NCBI RefSeq assembly: GCF_030272615.1
Contig: NC_081414.1
Location: forward strand, 819,030,396 to 819,094,395
DNA length: 64,000 nt
Source of the DNA: Cryptomeria japonica
Lineage: Eukaryota; Streptophyta; Pinopsida; Cupressales; Cupressaceae
Direction of reading: 5' to 3'
Shown: one piece after another, positions 12,851 through 23,676 of the stretch
How the letters are laid out: each line of letters opens with the position of its first letter
Numbering within the stretch: position 1 is the first letter of the stretch
Translations under genes and position numbers: made by a program
Notes under the pieces: model-generated
The model's database searches: none
What the model saw: the letters and a program-made list of their open reading frames with translations, nothing else
Told to the model about the DNA's origin: nothing

Positions 12851-14876
12851 AATCCCTTCTGCCTGAATGGAGAGCAGTGGCATTGTATGTATAAAAATAT
12901 TTAACTTGCGAAGGAAGGTTTTCATGTTTGCATTCTCATCACTTCAAGCTCCTAATTCATCTGCGCCACGAAAGAAGGATGAACATTCCAAGCTTATTGC
13001 ACAGCCTTCTTTCTATAAATGCAACAAAGACTCAAAAAGGTAGGCCTCACTTTGTTTCTCACCATTGTCTAATTAAGATTTTAGTTGAAAAATCCTTGAG
13101 AGATGTTTCTCCAATGCTCTAGAATGAATTTTTTGAAACCAAAAAGTTTAGGGTAGAGCACATAGTTATAGAGGAACGACTTCCATCTCAGGAATAAGAA
13201 AACCTTGTAGAACCTGGTTCCCCTCTTGAACCCTCATCCTCATTGAAAACCTTAGAACAAAATCTTCTTGTAGCAGAGGAACCCTTACAAAAAGAAGTTG
13301 AGGCATGGGTTCCTCCTCAAGGTTCAAGAAAAACTAGGGTTGCCACATGAAAGGAAAAGGGAAAAGAAAAACAAGTTGATATAGAGCATAAGGACAAGAC
13401 AAGTAAAAATGAGAATGTACCCCTTCCTGTGGCCAAAAAGAGAAAAATTGTAAAACTAGTTACTGCAATAACTATTGAGGTAGTTGAAGAGGTGGCTATA
13501 GGAAGTATCCCTGCAGCTGAAAAAGGGAAAGTTTGAAGAAGTAGTGGTAGGCTCCGTAAAAAGCATAAAATCCAAGACCAAACAACTGAGCCAAAAATTA
13601 CCATCTTGATTGACTCCCTAGAACAAGATCAATAAAGTCCTCTTCGTCATGATATCCCTCCTTCTCCATCTAATGAACCTCAAATGGAACATGAAGAGGA
13701 GGAAGAACTACAAAATATGGGGGAAGAGAAGGAACTGTACCTTAAGAAAGAAGAGGAGCTTCTGAATATAGAGCAGCCATGGGAAGAAGTAGATTTTGAG
13801 AGACTAAACAGTTTAGCATCTGTTGTAGAGAAGGTTATTGAAGCAGGGAGTAAAGTAGAAATGAAGAAACCCAAGGCACTTGTTCATAGACCACCTACCT
13901 CTCTTACTAGTCATGCGGTGGGACTTGCTCTTTATGAGGATTGGGAATTGGAGAAAGTAAAAATGCGGATGATAATCGATTGGAAGAAGAAGGTTATTAA
14001 GCAGAAGGATGAGGAAATAGCCCAACTTAAAGCTAAGGTGGAAACAATAGCCATCGTGGTTCCACAACTGATGCAATGTCAAGCTCCTCCTCTTGTCTAC
14101 TCTCTATTTTTAAAAGAACAACACATTAGTTTCCAAATGATGAGGATTGTTAGGGATTTAAGTCCCTCATTGCAAACACCAGAAGAATTTTACAGTGCTT
14201 TTCAGATGTCTCCTATGGCAATCAAAAACTTACTCTATGAATTGTATGTCGACAACTATGTTGTCCCTAATGATGTCAATTGGAACCCTCTCCTTTACAT
14301 TGGAGATATTCATCTGAGGTCTCTTATGTCATGGATGCAGAATGAAATATTAAGGGGAGAGCAGTTTCAGGTGCATCATAGGGAAGAACTTGAGCTTTCA
14401 ATACCCTTAAGGGCCGAATCAAGAGAACCTAGGTGATTTTACTTTGATTGGCAAAAGATTGTATATGAACCAGACTGTACAAAGGAAATCCTATCCCTGA
14501 GGGAAGAAGTGTATAAAGAATATGAACAAATGGCTCTAAGGGAAGGACATGAAGCAAAAGAACATATAGTCTAGTGTTGGGATAGCCTAACAGATGAATT
14601 AAAGCCATCTGAACCACACTCTATGGAAAATTACCATGTAGCATTAAACAGAGCACCCAAGTACATGCACTTGGGAAGAACAAAGGGACGACATTGGCTT
14701 CCCCTCAGTTTTCAACCTCCAATCCTCCTACGGCCACTGATGGGCTATAGGGATAGTGACCCACCATATAGTGAAGCAACAAAACATACTAGGGGGAAGA
14801 GATTGGAGAAAATGAAAGGATTCTACTGGAGCTTAAAGAATGGCGGTTTTGGGCAAGTTACTTCAAGCAATTTCTA
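12851..14876 (+). pseudogene. Additional ORF downstream of integrase, 3' part
   Basis: This continues the frame cut at 9322. First comes the domain core (EWRAVALYV, RYLT-like KYLTCEGRFS, HHFKLLIHLRH). Then follow a Lys/Glu-rich stretch, an uninterrupted 250-residue segment (13684-14436) with a Glu-rich coiled-coil-like part (EEEEELQNMGEEKELYLKKEEELL) and a Leu/Tyr-rich C-terminal part. Stops occur at about 12898, 13122, 13348, 13533, 13633, 14434 and 14571. It has no catalytic motif I know and no signal peptide or transmembrane helices, so I do not call it an envelope gene. It lies directly before the polypurine tract and is part of the element. Confidence 0.55.
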
Positions 14877-14929
14877 GATTAATGCCATAATCCAAAATTT
14901 TCCTGTTACTGGAGGATCAACAAGAAGTT

Positions 14930-14943
14930 AGGTTAGGGGGAGA
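14930..14943 (+). other. Polypurine tract
   Basis: GTTAGGGGGAGA ends immediately before the TG of the 3' LTR. This is the expected position of the plus-strand primer for reverse transcription. Confidence 0.75.
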
Positions 14944-16063
14944 TGATGAGCCTAAACAATGGCTCTATTTTTATAGATTTCTGATATAATACTCCTACCT
15001 AGGTCTTATGATTAGATGACATTTGGATTATAATGTTTTCCTAAGATGATACCTTTTAAGTGTTTTTGAAACTGATTAACCTATACCTAAGGATGTCATA
15101 TAGTAGTTTCAAATGATCTATCTATGCAAATATCCAAAGTTAATTATAATTATGGTTTATGTTATATCATGTTAGCATTAGTATATACACATGTTGTTGT
15201 GCATGTTAATATCTTGATGTAGGGTCAACAAAGGTGAAGTAAAGACAAATGGCGGTTCAAAAGATCATCAAGTATATAGCTGCAATGCAGACCCAGTCAA
15301 AAGAATGCCGTTATGATCAGGATCACTTGACTAGTTCTTCAATAGATTGATTTATAAAAACATTTATAACTGTTCCTAGTGGATCTCAGATCTAGGAGGC
15401 AGTCATACTATATTTTCTCAGTTGCAGGATAGATGTTGTTCTCTTGTCCTGTGCTGACTTTTTCTTCTTCTTTTGTTAATAATTCATGTTCACCTATTCC
15501 ATAGGGATGTGGGTAGTTAGTTAGAAGTTTTTTTATCATCTTTCCCATAAATAAAAGGATCTCTCTCCTCTTGGGGATAGCAGAGAAAAAGATAGTATTT
15601 TGTAGTGCACAGTTTTCTAGTGTTATGTATGTATTTTCCAGCCAAGATGAAATAAAGAGATCAACGTGATTTTGGATGATTAGGTAAGTGTAATTTGAAG
15701 TTTTGGAAATACTCACTCAAGGGGGCCCACTTGGTGAGTAATACTTTGTATGTTTTAACTACTTTTCATACTTCTATAATTGTCTGTTTCTGCAATTGTC
15801 TGTTCCTGTAGCCATAGGATTAAGTATTAGTTTATTAGAGATTCCATGTGTTTACTTTAAGAAGAATTTCCTTTCCTGTAGTTATATATCTAATGGTTGC
15901 AATATGAACTTGGTGCACATACAGTGTTGGCCCATTTCAAGTTTATGTCCCTAGTTGATAACTGAATGAGCCTTTTCCATAGGAAAAGTTAGCTATTCAA
16001 GGATATTTAATCTATGAATTGTGTTTTATCACCTAGTTTCCATTCTAGTTGTAAGGACCAACA
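14944..16063 (+). repeat. 3' LTR of the Ty3 element
   Basis: A direct repeat of 1560-2784 with scattered substitutions and one net deletion of about 105 bp. The TATA box is mutated to CATAAATA. It ends CCAACA, followed by the duplication CACAC. Confidence 0.9.
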
Positions 16064-16068
16064 CACAC

Positions 16069-16830
16069 TGCTTCATAATTTATCAGCTTGAAGTGAGTAA
16101 ATATGAACATTCTTCATTGTTAACTCTAGTTGATAAGAATGAAGATGCTCATCAAAATTTTTAAAAACAAAGATTTTATCAAGATGAATACCAAAAACAA
16201 TTATTTCAATCATATTGATTCTCAAGTGGTAGCCACAACCCCTGCTTAGCTCCATTCTCATCAAAATTTAGATATTGCAACTTGACTCTAGTTTTTGAGT
16301 CATTGTATAGAATCAAGCTTAAATTGATTAATTCTAATATGATTAATCTTCCTCCCATCCATTTCATAGATACTTCCAAGCCTTTTCCACCTTCTTTTTA
16401 TCCCAAAGCCTATTACCATACCATCATCAACTTGGCCATGATGCTAAGAAGTGATATAGATTGAAGCATGAAATTCAAAGCCTTATTGATTCTAATACTA
16501 TAGTAGTGAGTGCTGTGAATGATAAAGGAAATAAATCAATGAAACCTCCTAATCAAAATTTGCAAATCTTTACCAATCATTTGCATTCTCACTCTACCAA
16601 TGTTGTTGAGCATAAAGATCCAATCCATATAGCTATCGATGATATATCTAATGAAGCCAACAACATTGTGAACATTATTGAGAAACCTAAGCCTAAGTGT
16701 GACCCTTGCATCACCTTTGACTCAAGAGATAGCATTAGATAACTTGATGGACCATTATACATTACTATGGAGATTAAAGGAAAACTCTCACATGGAGTGC
16801 TAGTTGATTCTTTAATTGATCACTTGTGTT
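16069..16830 (+). pseudogene. Element X gag C-terminus and protease start
   Basis: The reading resumes after the Ty3 insertion (LLHN...). Open stretches at 16282-16464 and 16461-16742 encode a Pro/Asn-rich segment and then CDPCITFDSRDSIR. After the stop at 16740-16742 comes LDGPLYITMEIKGKLSHGVLVDS, which resembles the start of a gypsy aspartic protease (ITMEIKG....VLVD). The family's D-S/T-G-A motif cannot be confirmed because the sequence diverges just there. It is a decayed relic with frameshifts. Confidence 0.5.
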
Positions 16831-18339
16831 TAATCAATTTATTCCTATTATTCATCTATTCTAGCTATTTATATTAATTAAATAATTTATTATTTTTTAA
16901 TTAATCATCTTTATTCCTCCATTTTCTAGTATATTTCCTATGATAATTAATTTATCTATTCAACATTGCCTCTAGGACCCTCATCAGTTAATTAAATAAA
17001 TGTTCTTGTTTATTTAATTAAAATCTTCATCACCCCTTGTTAATGTTATAGCTATGGTCAGAATCCTTTAGGCTGACATAGTAAATGTAAATGTGTGAGT
17101 GGCCTATCGGCCTTACACATTTAACAAGTTTGATTTATATATATTTTCTTTCATATTGAATCAGTTTGTTAACAAAACATAACTAATTATGATCTGCTAC
17201 CTTGGAAGACGTGTTATTGATAATGAAATTGATCTTTGATTGAGATGTGTCATTTGGAATTGGATCAGTTCTTGAAGAAGACATGATGATTGAGCCGACT
17301 TTTGGAGAAGTCATGTTGCTTGGCACCACACATATATGGCTATATAGATCCATTCCCTCTCACTTCCAAGGTATCAAATCAATACATCACCCTTCAATAG
17401 TTCAAATTATACAAGTAGATAGTATTCATTCACAAGAAGATCATATCATCATCAAGCAGATCAAATAATATATCCTTCAATAGATTGTGTATCACCATCT
17501 ACAACAGATCGAACTCATCTTCTATTGTTCGTAACTTGTATTGTGATCATTAATCAGATTGTATCATCAATTGTTTGATTCTAGCTTCAACGAGTGAAGT
17601 GAATATTTTGTAAAGACAACTGGCGTTTTAATAAATATTAGAAGATACTTTTTTGCTAGGGTTTTCACCTTCAAGAGGAAGGTTTTCCTAGGGTACATAC
17701 TGTGCATTTTGTGTGAATTATATTCTATCTAACATGATCATAAAATATTAACACCCCTTTCCTCCAACTTTGAATTAAAATTAATTAATAAATCTTATTT
17801 ACCCTCATTCACTTGCATTATCCTAACTTTTCCACTTGCATCTTAATCCTAATCCTAATATCCACCTAATTCACTCCCTAATCATGTGCACACATTTAAT
17901 CCTTGATTAAGTAAAACTCAACTCTTCCTATCACATCAAACACGTGGGATTCTTACACAAGCACATGGGTTTGCCCCCCAAGTACCCTCAAAATGAATTT
18001 TTAATTCATTTATTCCTCTCCTTCATCCTCAACCCTTGATCTTGATCAATAAATCTCAACCATTTATCCAATCTCATCAAAATCCTATAAATCTAACCCT
18101 TAGCCATTTCCCCCTATCTCACCCATTTTGCATTTGACCATCATTGTGCTACCAAAATATTGAGTTAGCACACATCTAAATCAAATACCATGAGAAAATC
18201 TACTAAAAAAGGGGTTTGATATAATTTTTACATGCTATTTTAACCTCTTTTATCCTAATAATTATGTTTCTTTAATTTGTATGTGTGAGTGTTTCCCTTT
18301 ATTGTTATGCTCTTTTGAACTCACATTTTGCTACACATA
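16831..18339. other. AT-rich, LTR-like insertion around a solo LTR
   Basis: Excluding the nested solo LTR (17038-17753), this is about 790 bp of AT-rich, coding-free sequence with many TTAATTAATT and TTTAATCA motifs. It sits inside the protease of element X, because the protease continues at about 18380, so it is probably another old insertion. I could not define its ends or a duplication. Confidence 0.4.
17038..17753 (+). mobile_element. Solo LTR, 716 bp
   Basis: The 7-bp inverted termini are perfect: TGTTAAT at the start and ATTAACA at the end. The flanking 5-bp duplication CCCCT (17033-17037 and 17754-17758) is exact. There is no internal coding sequence. Its tail (CTAGGGTTTTCACC... GGTTTTCCTAGGG) resembles the 3' end of copia-type LTRs in plus orientation. 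It is a recombination product of a once complete element. Confidence 0.85.
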
Positions 18340-18379
18340 GATCCAATATGTATGGTGAATGTTATCATAAAAGACAATC

Positions 18380-18960
18380 TCTATACAAAAAGATTATATC
18401 AAGGTACATATGGTAAATCTAATGTTATAATTAAGGTGCATGATGATTTCCTTGCCCCACTATAGGTTTCATTACCCTTCCTATGAAGTTGGTACAAAAT
18501 GCTTAGATGTTAACTTTTTTGTTATCCCTACCTTAGACCAATTTAGTGTGAATTTGGGATACCCTTGGTTTAATTCCATAAAAGTTGCACCTTCTACCAT
18601 TCATAAATGTTTGAAATTACCTTACAATGAGAATGTTATAATGATCAATCATAGTATTTAAAAGCCCTTAGCCAATTGTGGAAACTTCACTTGTGATTGT
18701 TTTTCACCTCAAATGCATCAACCTTTGCAACCTCATCAAGGTGTCCTTTTCCTATCCTATTAAAAGTTCAAATTAGAAAGGATATTGGCCTTAAGTAATC
18801 CTAATGATTCTTCACCAATGAATATAGATATTCTACCTCCGCATCTTGGACCTATACTTCTTCCTACTCCTATTTGTCTTATATATGCTACAGTTCAACC
18901 TCCTAAATCTTATAAAGGTTAAAGAGAAAATCTCCCAATGTCTTGTATCTCTCAACCTAG
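18380..18960 (+). pseudogene. Element X protease C-terminus
   Basis: An open stretch at 18440-18661 reads YEVGTKCLDVNFFVIPTL and LGYPWFNSIKVAPSTIHKCLK. This matches the C-terminal half of gypsy aspartic proteases, where the usual form is LGRPWL...PSTLH..LKF. Degenerate Pro-rich reading continues to about 18960. No reverse transcriptase or integrase follows, so the relic looks like a gag-protease-only derivative. Confidence 0.6.
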
Positions 18961-20494
18961 TGAGGTTTGTTATGTTCCTCCTTATACAAAGGAAGAAAAT
19001 AAGCCTATTTTGAGTGATCCCCAACCTTCATAAGCTTCGAGTTGTAACAAGAGAAATCATAGTGTAAGAGAACATCGATAAAGGCATTGTGTCAAGGATC
19101 GCAAGATTTCTTCCCAAATTTTTTCCTCCCCTAAGTTGTTGAATGTTGACTTGGTCTCATTTTCCTCACCTTTTCCTAATCCTATGGACTATCTTTATCT
19201 TAATCATCCTCATAAAAAAATGGATTTGTCTATGTAAAATGGTTATTATTCTTCATCTTCTCCATGCATGAGATCTCCTATTATTATTAATTTGAATGAT
19301 GATAATCATGTCCAAATACTAATTATTTTGGTGATATGTATAAAGTTGTTGAGATTAATCATGAGCTATCTTCAAGATTTTCAAAAGCTTAACTTTAGAT
19401 CTTAGTGACACACATAGTGATTTATCATTAGAGCATGGCCGTTGTTTGTAGCTAGTGGTAGATCCATCTATTATACTTGTTGTGGCTCCTCTTTCATCTT
19501 GTCCACCATATCTAAAAGATGATAAGCAATGATTTGTTGGACCAACTTCACTTGTGCAGTAGATATTTTTGTGTTTTCTTGCATGTGATGTGTTGAACGT
19601 GATGTGATGTTTGGAATGTCTTTTTATTTTGTTAATCTCTCTTTGGATGACCCTTGTTGCTACTTTAGCACAAGGAAACAAAGGTAACAAACCTATTGTG
19701 ACATTCCTCTATTTGTATCCCATTTCTATATGTCATATTCATGTTGTACCATAAATGCGTTTTTGTGTTGTCTACTCAGGGATGATGCAAAGCATTGAGA
19801 TCTCTCCTTTTTTGGTCTCTTCCATGCAGATCCAAAAGGACTTGTGTTGTTCATATTATGTCCTCTTCTTCCATTGTTTCCATAGTTCCACTTGGGGATA
19901 AGGTCAATTCATTACAATCATACTTGATATATATAACTTATTTGATGTGCATATTGGCCCTAAATAGTGTATACATTATGCGCTCCCTCTTTGTATCTTG
20001 TGAACCATCACCTTTGATTTTCTTATGCTTGGGGGCATTTAATTGTTGTGGCATGATTTTCTTTTAGATTTATGTATGATGCCTTAAAGAAATTTATCTC
20101 AGTAAGGCATACACAATTACTTTAACGTGGGTCATGCACTCCACTCTATGTTACACTTTGTGTACACATGACTAAGGTTTGGTTTGTACACTTTGATCAC
20201 ACACAATATGCTTGGTGCACACTACAACACCCATTTTGTAATTGATCTTTGTTAGATTACTCTGCAAGAAGAGGCTTTCTTTTGTAATCTTTATGCATGG
20301 TGCATGTTGTGACACCCATTTTGTAGTTGAGTTTTTGTCAGATTATTCAGTAAACCAATTTTTTGCTTTGTAATCTCTCTTTGTACTAACATGAATTATA
20401 GTAAGGAGCTCCTTACTAGATCAAGAAGTCATGTATTTTCTCTGTTTTCTTATATGGCTTATAGTAAATAGTTCCTTACCAGACCAGAAGCCAT
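18961..20494 (+). other. 3' non-coding part of element X, with local duplications
   Basis: No gene. A stretch of about 110 bp at 20205-20300 is repeated at 20301-20400 (shared ACACCCATTTTGTA, GTTTTTGTCAGATTA-like and TTTGTAATCT blocks). About 50 bp near 20395 is repeated near 20458 (TATAGTAA..AG.TCCTTAC.AGA). A purine-rich CTTGGGGGCATT at about 20030 could be a decayed polypurine tract. The region is cut at 20500 by the next element. Confidence 0.45.
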
Positions 20495-20499
20495 ATCCC

Positions 20500-21709
20500 T
20501 ATTACTACTTATTAAGTTTCCATTAGTTTTATATCCAAAGTCATTCTATATACTCTAGTCGGTTACCTCTATCAAAACATTCAGTCGGTATGCACAGAAC
20601 AGTCGGTTAAAGAAGAAAGTATTCACAGAGCCCAGTATACACCGAGCTGTCTACTGAGTATCATTCCATGTCTACCGAGCAGCAACAATGATACACCAAG
20701 TGAAATGTTTTACCAGATTCATTGAACCTAGACACACATGTGGAAATGTGTTACAAGATCGAGGAACATAGAACCGTTATCACATTGGAAATTGCACTTA
20801 AGGATTGTGTATGATTTTGAGTTCATCTAACCAATGAAATATTTTGTATGGTTATTCATTCGATAAATCATGTTTGTAAGATCGAAGCAATGAATTAGAT
20901 CACCAACATAAGAGATCTATTTATACAACATAGATTGAGATCAGATGATATAGGAAATAGTGACAGAGAGAGATATATAGAGGTGTATGAAGCAAGACAT
21001 GTGAGATACATAAGAATGCACTAAGTGTTATGACTATTATAGAGACACAAAGGTCATCGAGAAGGATTTCAGAGAACAGTCGAAGAACAGAGTAAACAGA
21101 AGGGTTTACTGAGTTACTTCATGGGTTACCAAGGTATGCTATAAGCAAGGTAATCTCATTATGAGCACATAGAATCTACTATAACATTCTAGATGTAAAG
21201 TTGCAGATATTTGTAATGATTTATTGTAATATTTTGAAGTTGTAAGAGAAACCTTTAACAGGGTAAAAGACTCTAACAAAGTCTATAAATTGTAAAGCCT
21301 TTAAGTCTATAAATTGTAAAGCCTTTAACCAGGTGCAACATTTAGAATAAGTGTTGTAAAATCCTTTAGCAAGGTAGATCTAAAGATCTTAATACTCCTA
21401 ATAGGGTAAGCTATCAGAAATAGCTGAACATGTAGCTCTAACTGAGCACTCTTTATTATTGCAGTAATGAAGTTGTGGGTGCCATCCCCACCGCAGTTTT
21501 TCTCTCTAACCAAGAGTTTCTATGTAACCAAAATATATGAGTTATGGAGTGAATCATGTATGATTGTTATTTATTTGTTCTAGCTTTATGTTATGTTGCA
21601 ACAGTTTTTGGTATATGCATAACAGTAAAGATATTGTTGTTAAAAGGTTTTAAAGTACTGATTCAACCCTCCCCTCTCAGTACATTAGCTTTCCATATTG
21701 GGCCTAACA
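20500..21709 (+). repeat. 5' LTR of the pol-less element
   Basis: A direct repeat of 27394-28579. It contains an extra 24-bp tandem copy (21279-21302 and 21303-21326) that the 3' LTR lacks, which accounts for the 24-bp length difference. It is rich in ACCGAG/GTCGGT words. Confidence 0.9.
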
Positions 21710-21711
21710 AT

Positions 21712-21723
21712 TGGTATCAGAGC
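21712..21723 (+). other. Primer binding site, initiator-Met type
   Basis: TGGTATCAGAGC, complementary to the 3' end of plant initiator tRNA-Met, lies two bases after the LTR. It is identical to the site of the copia element at 47875. Confidence 0.85.
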
Positions 21724-21771
21724 TTGAATCTTGGAAAAGGGTTTAACAACCTAAAGAGAAAGATCTTATCA

Positions 21772-23124
21772 ATGGAAGGCTATAAATAATCTCGGAGAAT
21801 AGTGTATCTACAAGAAGAGTTGGATCATGCTAATCAAGTGATTGCAAACATGCAAAGACAAATGCAAAAATCATTGAAAGTGAGAAGAAGATTATCTGAT
21901 GATTTGTAAGACTCTCAAGAGTTAGTTGAACAAATTGAAACATCATCTGAGAACAGTATATCTAAAGAGACTGAAGAAATGATTGGAGTATTGAAAGAAA
22001 AGAACAAAGCACTGACTGATCAGTTCAAAGCAATGAAAAGAGGACATGAACATTTCAGCACACAAATGACTGAGAATATTGATGCATTGAGGACAACCGA
22101 GGATAAAGTAAGAGATCTAGAAAGAGAAAAACAACAACTTGAAGCATTAGTATCTGAAAAGAATGAAGAAATCACAAGGTTGATTGGGATTCAACAAAAT
22201 CTATCAGATCAATTAGGTTATACACATCATGAAGCAAATCTAAAGGATGATGAGAATCAAGCATTGAAACTTGAAGTATCAAGGTTGACCGATGAAATTG
22301 AAATAGAAAAGAAATCCAAGGAAACACTGAAGAAGAGTTATGAAGCATAAAAGATGTTGGATGAGAAAATGAATACAAGAAGACCCAACAAAGATGCAGG
22401 ACTCGGTTACAAAGGAAAAGACTCTACCAAGAAGGGAATTCATACAACCGAGAGAGGAGGATCATCAAAACAAGCTGGAAATAAGAAGAACATAAAAGGA
22501 AAGAAGCCTATTTGCAACTATTGTGGAAATCAAGGTCATATTGCTAACTTGTGCCAAATCAAAAAAGGTAAGCAACCGAATGTCACTAAGTCTAATGGTT
22601 ATTGTTACAATTGCAATAAATATGGTCACACATCTAATCAATGTAGGACAAAGACTGTTAACAATTATTAGAAGGCAAAGTTCAAAGGGTTTTGTAAAAA
22701 CTCCAATAGATATGGACATAGTATCGAGAAGTGTTGGCTTAAGCAAAAGAACTATATGTGGTCTGCACACCGAGAAAATGCTAGAGGCTACCGAACTCAC
22801 ACAGATCCTTACCGATAGTATTCTGCAGTACCATGGGATTACAATACAGGGATATGGTGTGAATGTTCTGGAAGATATGGACATATAAGTGCCAACTTCT
22901 TTATAAGGTTTAGAATGAACAACCAAAGATCATGGAGAAATCCTGGTATGGCATGTTTTCATTATCACAAAGTTGGACACTTGGCTAGAGATTGCAGAGA
23001 TCAACCTAGAGGAGACACTGAAGAAATAAAAGGAAAATTACAGATGATTTGGAAAAAAAAGGAAATTGTGTCAAATGAAGAAAGCACCTTACCTACCAAG
23101 TTAGGTGCACCTATTCCAAATTAA
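21772..23124 (+). pseudogene. gag-like ORF with coiled coil and zinc knuckles
   Basis: One frame runs from 21772 to 23124 with about five stops (21787, 21907, 22348, 22669, 22818 region). The N-terminal half is a long Glu/Lys/Leu heptad-type coiled coil (about 21800-22350) instead of a typical capsid domain. The second half has five CCHC-type knuckles. Two are intact (CNYCGNQGHIANLC near 22513 and CYNCNKYGHTSNQC near 22605). Three are damaged: one has the second Cys as Ser (about 22690), one is degenerate (about 22860), and one reads CFHYHKVGHLARDC (about 22954). The knuckles imply binding of element RNA. No protease follows. Confidence 0.7.
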
Positions 23125-23676
23125 TCGGTAAAGGTATGAAGGGACTGCATTCTCTCAAAGATTAAATCTTAATAGTTCCTATTTTATTATATACTTAATT
23201 CAAAATCTGCATAACTAAGATGTATTAGTAAGTTTGAAATTCTATCAAAGTCTTTTGAAGCACTATACAGAAAGCCTGTCAAGTCAGTGAATATAGGAAG
23301 CCTGTCAAGTTGGTAAATGAAGAAAGTCTGGTTACTCGGTTAAAGCGCAAGAAGGAAAGCAAGTTTGGTGGAACCGAGTGCATTTAATGTTTTTGACCTA
23401 ACCCACACAAAGCCCGATAAGGTATATTGTGTACTTAAAGCATTTACGTAGTCATTTTTCATTCACCAAGTTTTCAAGAAAGTAGAGCAAAGCGAATCAA
23501 AGGCGATCAAACCACCTCCTAAGCAAAATTCAAGGTATTTACATCAATCTCAACGCATTGTTAAGCTAGTTTATCGATCATATCAAGTTGTTATTATCTG
23601 CTAAGTGTGAAGCGTCTGCCGTTTGAAAATCTTCAAACCCTAAGGATCTTTTGCTAGTATTTATCTGAAATCTACT

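Larger units (their letters stand above)
1560..16063 (+). mobile_element. Full-length Ty3/gypsy element, Athila/Tat-like
   Basis: Two long terminal repeats (1560-2784 and 14944-16063) begin TGATGAGCC and end CCAACA. They are flanked by the perfect 5-bp duplication CACAC (1555-1559 and 16064-16068). Between them, in order, lie a primer binding site, gag, protease, reverse transcriptase, RNase H, integrase, a 3' ORF and a polypurine tract. RNase H before integrase is the Ty3 order. The primer site resembles the tRNA-Asp type used by Athila and Tat elements, and the long region between integrase and 3' LTR also fits those clades. A 3.5 kb solo LTR (9323-12845) is nested inside, so the original element was about 11 kb. 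Many in-frame stops make it inactive. Confidence 0.9.

Noticed and set aside
12851-14876. Envelope-like gene of an Athila element
   Set aside because: No signal peptide, transmembrane helix or cleavage site is visible, and the content is charged and coiled-coil-like.
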